This document shows positions 62,615-64,000 of a DNA stretch of 64,000 nucleotides, one piece after another. This stretch comes from an uncultured bacterium (GTDB lineage Bacteria > Bacteroidota > Bacteroidia > Chitinophagales > CAIODY01), in the NCBI GenBank assembly GCA_903857255.1, contig CAIODY010000081.1, positions 17,865 through 81,864 of the forward strand, given 5' to 3'. Every line of letters starts with the position of its first letter. Within the stretch, counting starts at the first letter, position 1. Under the pieces are notes generated by a model. That model did not search any database. It had not been told where the DNA came from and saw only the letters and a program-made list of their open reading frames with translations. The position numbers were made by a program, and so were the translations under genes.

Positions 62615-63562
62615 ATGAAAGTTACTGTTATCGGTGCCGGAAACGTTGGTGCCACTTGTGCAAACGTATTGGTTCACAAAGATTTTTTAGAAGAAGTTGT
62701 TCTTTTAGATATTAAAGAAGGAACAGCCGAAGGCAAAGCCTTAGATATTTGGCAAAGTGCTGCTATTGAAAATTATTCTTCATTCAGCAAAGGCGTTACG
62801 AATGATTATGCTGCATCAGCAAATTCGGATGTTGTAGTCATTACATCGGGCTTGCCACGTAAACCAGGTATGAGCCGCGATGATTTGATTTCAACCAATG
62901 CAGCTATTGTGAGTAGCGTAACTGAAAATGTGGTGAAGTATTCTCCAAATGCAGTTATCATCATTGTTTCAAACCCATTGGATGTAATGACTTATTGCGC
63001 TTATCTTACTGCAAAAGTGGATAGTAAAAAAGTTTTCGGAATGGCTGGTATTTTAGATACAGCTCGTTACAAAGCATTCTTGGCATCCGAATTAAAAGTT
63101 TCTCCAAAAGATATTCAAGCCGTGTTAATGGGCGGTCATGGCGATACAATGGTTCCATTGCCACGTTATACAACTGTTGGGGGTATTCCTGTTAGTGAAA
63201 TGATTGCAAAAGATAAATTAGATGCTATCATCCAACGTACAAAAGTGGGCGGTGGTGAAATCGTAAATTTGTTAGGCACATCGGCTTGGTATGCACCAGG
63301 TGCTGCTGCTGCTCAAATGGTAGAAGCTATCTGCAAAAACGAAAACAGAATTTTCCCATGCTGTGCATTATTAAATGGTGAATATGGCATGAATGGAATT
63401 TATTTAGGAGTGCCAGTAAAATTGGGTAAAAATGGTATCGAACAAATTATCGAATTGCAATTGAATGCTGACGAAAAGAAATTGTTAGAAGATTCAGCCG
63501 TGGCTGTTCGTGAGGTGATGGGTGCATTAGATAAAATGCGTTCGGCTTCAGCAACAAACTAA
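62615..63562 (+). CDS. mdh: Malate dehydrogenase (LDH-like type)
   Basis: 315 residues from ATG 62615 (MKVTVIGAGNVGATCANVL); the frame from 62537 lies upstream of and across the promoter and is not coding. NAD site GAGNVGA (7-13), Asp34-like LLDIKEG (NAD preference), SGLPRKPGMSRDDLI (substrate Arg loop), VSNPLDVMTYCAY and GGHGDTMVPLPR (catalytic His). Interconverts malate and oxaloacetate in the TCA cycle, downstream of succinate dehydrogenase (17394-22483). Terminator at 63588. Confidence 0.96.
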   Translation: MKVTVIGAGNVGATCANVLVHKDFLEEVVLLDIKEGTAEGKALDIWQSAAIENYSSFSKGVTNDYAASANSDVVVITSGLPRKPGMSRDDLISTNAAIVSSVTENVVKYSPNAVIIIVSNPLDVMTYCAYLTAKVDSKKVFGMAGILDTARYKAFLASELKVSPKDIQAVLMGGHGDTMVPLPRYTTVGGIPVSEMIAKDKLDAIIQRTKVGGGEIVNLLGTSAWYAPGAAAAQMVEAICKNENRIFPCCALLNGEYGMNGIYLGVPVKLGKNGIEQIIELQLNADEKKLLEDSAVAVREVMGALDKMRSASATN

Positions 63563-63587
63563 TATTTCAAGTAAATAAAAACAAACC

Positions 63588-63620
63588 AAGGGCTTGCTCA
63601 AAAGGCAAGCCTTTTGTTTT
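63588..63620 (+). terminator. Intrinsic terminator after mdh
   Basis: GGCTTGC (63591-63597) and GCAAGCC (63605-63611) with a 7-base loop, then TTTTGTTTT. Confidence 0.88.
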
Positions 63621-63643
63621 CTGCAAATAAATTAAACAACAAA

Positions 63644-64000
63644 ATGCACTACGCAAGTTTTGAAAATGTAAGTAAGAGTTATGGGATTCAGCCATTGTTT
63701 AAAAATATCACTTTGCATATTAATGAAGGCGATAAAATGGCTCTGGTGGCTCGAAATGGAACAGGCAAAAGCACTTTGCTAAAAATATTATGCGGTAAAG
63801 AGCATGCCGATAGTGGCAAAGTGTGGGTGCATAAAGATGTGCAGATTGCCGAGCTGGAACAAGACCCAAAATTTGATGAACAAAAATCGGTAGTAGAAAA
63901 TATTTTTGCTCATCCCAATCCATTGTTGCAATTGGTAAAAGATTATGAAATGCTTTTACAAACTGAACCCGAATCGGAAAAGATAGTGGCATTGATGCAT
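63644..64000 (+). CDS. ABC-F ATPase, 3' end cut off by window
   Basis: 119 residues are visible, open to the last base. MHYASFENVSKSYGIQPLFKNITLHINEGDKMALVARNGTGKSTLLKIL carries a Walker A (ARNGTGKST, residues 37-45), and IAELEQDPKFDEQKSVVENIF matches the Q-loop zone of cytosolic ABC-F proteins (Uup/EttA class). Members have two ABC domains, no membrane part, and act on the ribosome E site or in DNA repair. The Uup-like group is suggested by the LEQDP motif. ATG start 24 bases after the mdh terminator. Product identity beyond ABC-F is uncertain because of truncation. Confidence 0.85.
   Translation, partial: MHYASFENVSKSYGIQPLFKNITLHINEGDKMALVARNGTGKSTLLKILCGKEHADSGKVWVHKDVQIAELEQDPKFDEQKSVVENIFAHPNPLLQLVKDYEMLLQTEPESEKIVALMH

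Noticed and set aside
1..64000. tRNA, rRNA, tmRNA or CRISPR loci
   Set aside because: By eye no T-arm-like GGTTCGA segments with acceptor pairing, no rRNA-like sequence and no spaced repeats were found; a covariance-model scan would be needed to exclude divergent RNAs.

Overview
The window is a 64 kb piece of a low-GC bacterial chromosome from the phylum Bacteroidota, probably a Chitinophagales-type lineage (inference). Four things support this. There is a type IX secretion component (PorV) together with type A and type B C-terminal sorting domains. The promoters are of the TTTG-N19/21-TAnnTTTG kind, with almost no Shine-Dalgarno sequences. FtsZ ends in a FLHDNVD-like tail. Succinate dehydrogenase has a single cytochrome b subunit. 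Most genes are housekeeping and tightly packed. No rRNA, tRNA, CRISPR array or classical transposase was seen.

Layout. 1-8.7 kb: the end of a DUF6089 protein, a TPR protein, tilS, a lipoprotein, dxr, then a permease and a PIG-L deacetylase on the other strand, and a dipeptidyl-peptidase IV. 8.9-12.7 kb: ftsQ-ftsA-ftsZ ending in a strong terminator. 12.8-17.3 kb: pth, a hybrid histidine kinase and prfC. 17.4-22.5 kb (minus strand): sdhC-sdhA-sdhB. This operon is interrupted by a two-gene cassette (ABC-type ATPase plus a putative PD-(D/E)XK protein) between sdhA and sdhB, and by a small inverted-repeat element between sdhC and sdhA. 22.6-31.6 kb (minus): ispF, porV, a miniature sorting-domain protein, DUF6089, rseP, murQ and leuS. 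leuS carries an in-frame DUF559 nuclease-like domain bounded by inverted palindromic repeats.

31.7-38.3 kb: a J-domain protein, a sigma/anti-sigma pair, an SDR oxidoreductase, maf, a UbiA prenyltransferase, a sugar-phosphate nucleotidyltransferase and a CAP-domain protein. 38.5-42.9 kb: uvrA and a type IX cargo protein whose signal peptide is out of frame at a nine-T run. 43-47.5 kb: a phosphoribosyltransferase, arginine decarboxylase, hutI and DUF58. 47.6-55.1 kb (minus): a 50-residue histone-H1-like KAAPKK protein, rpmA, rplU, two FKBP isomerases, parB-parA, an OmpA lipoprotein and rplI-rpsR-rpsF. 55.2-64 kb: an ABC exporter, a MoeB/ThiF-rhodanese protein, an RSH (p)ppGpp enzyme, a structured intergenic RNA candidate, a second sigma/anti-sigma-like pair, mdh and the start of an ABC-F ATPase.

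The most notable signals are the nuclease-like element inside the editing region of leuS, the ATPase/nuclease-like cassette inside the sdh operon, the poly-T frameshift in a secreted protein, and the unlisted H1-like gene. All functional statements come from reading motifs; no database search was possible.
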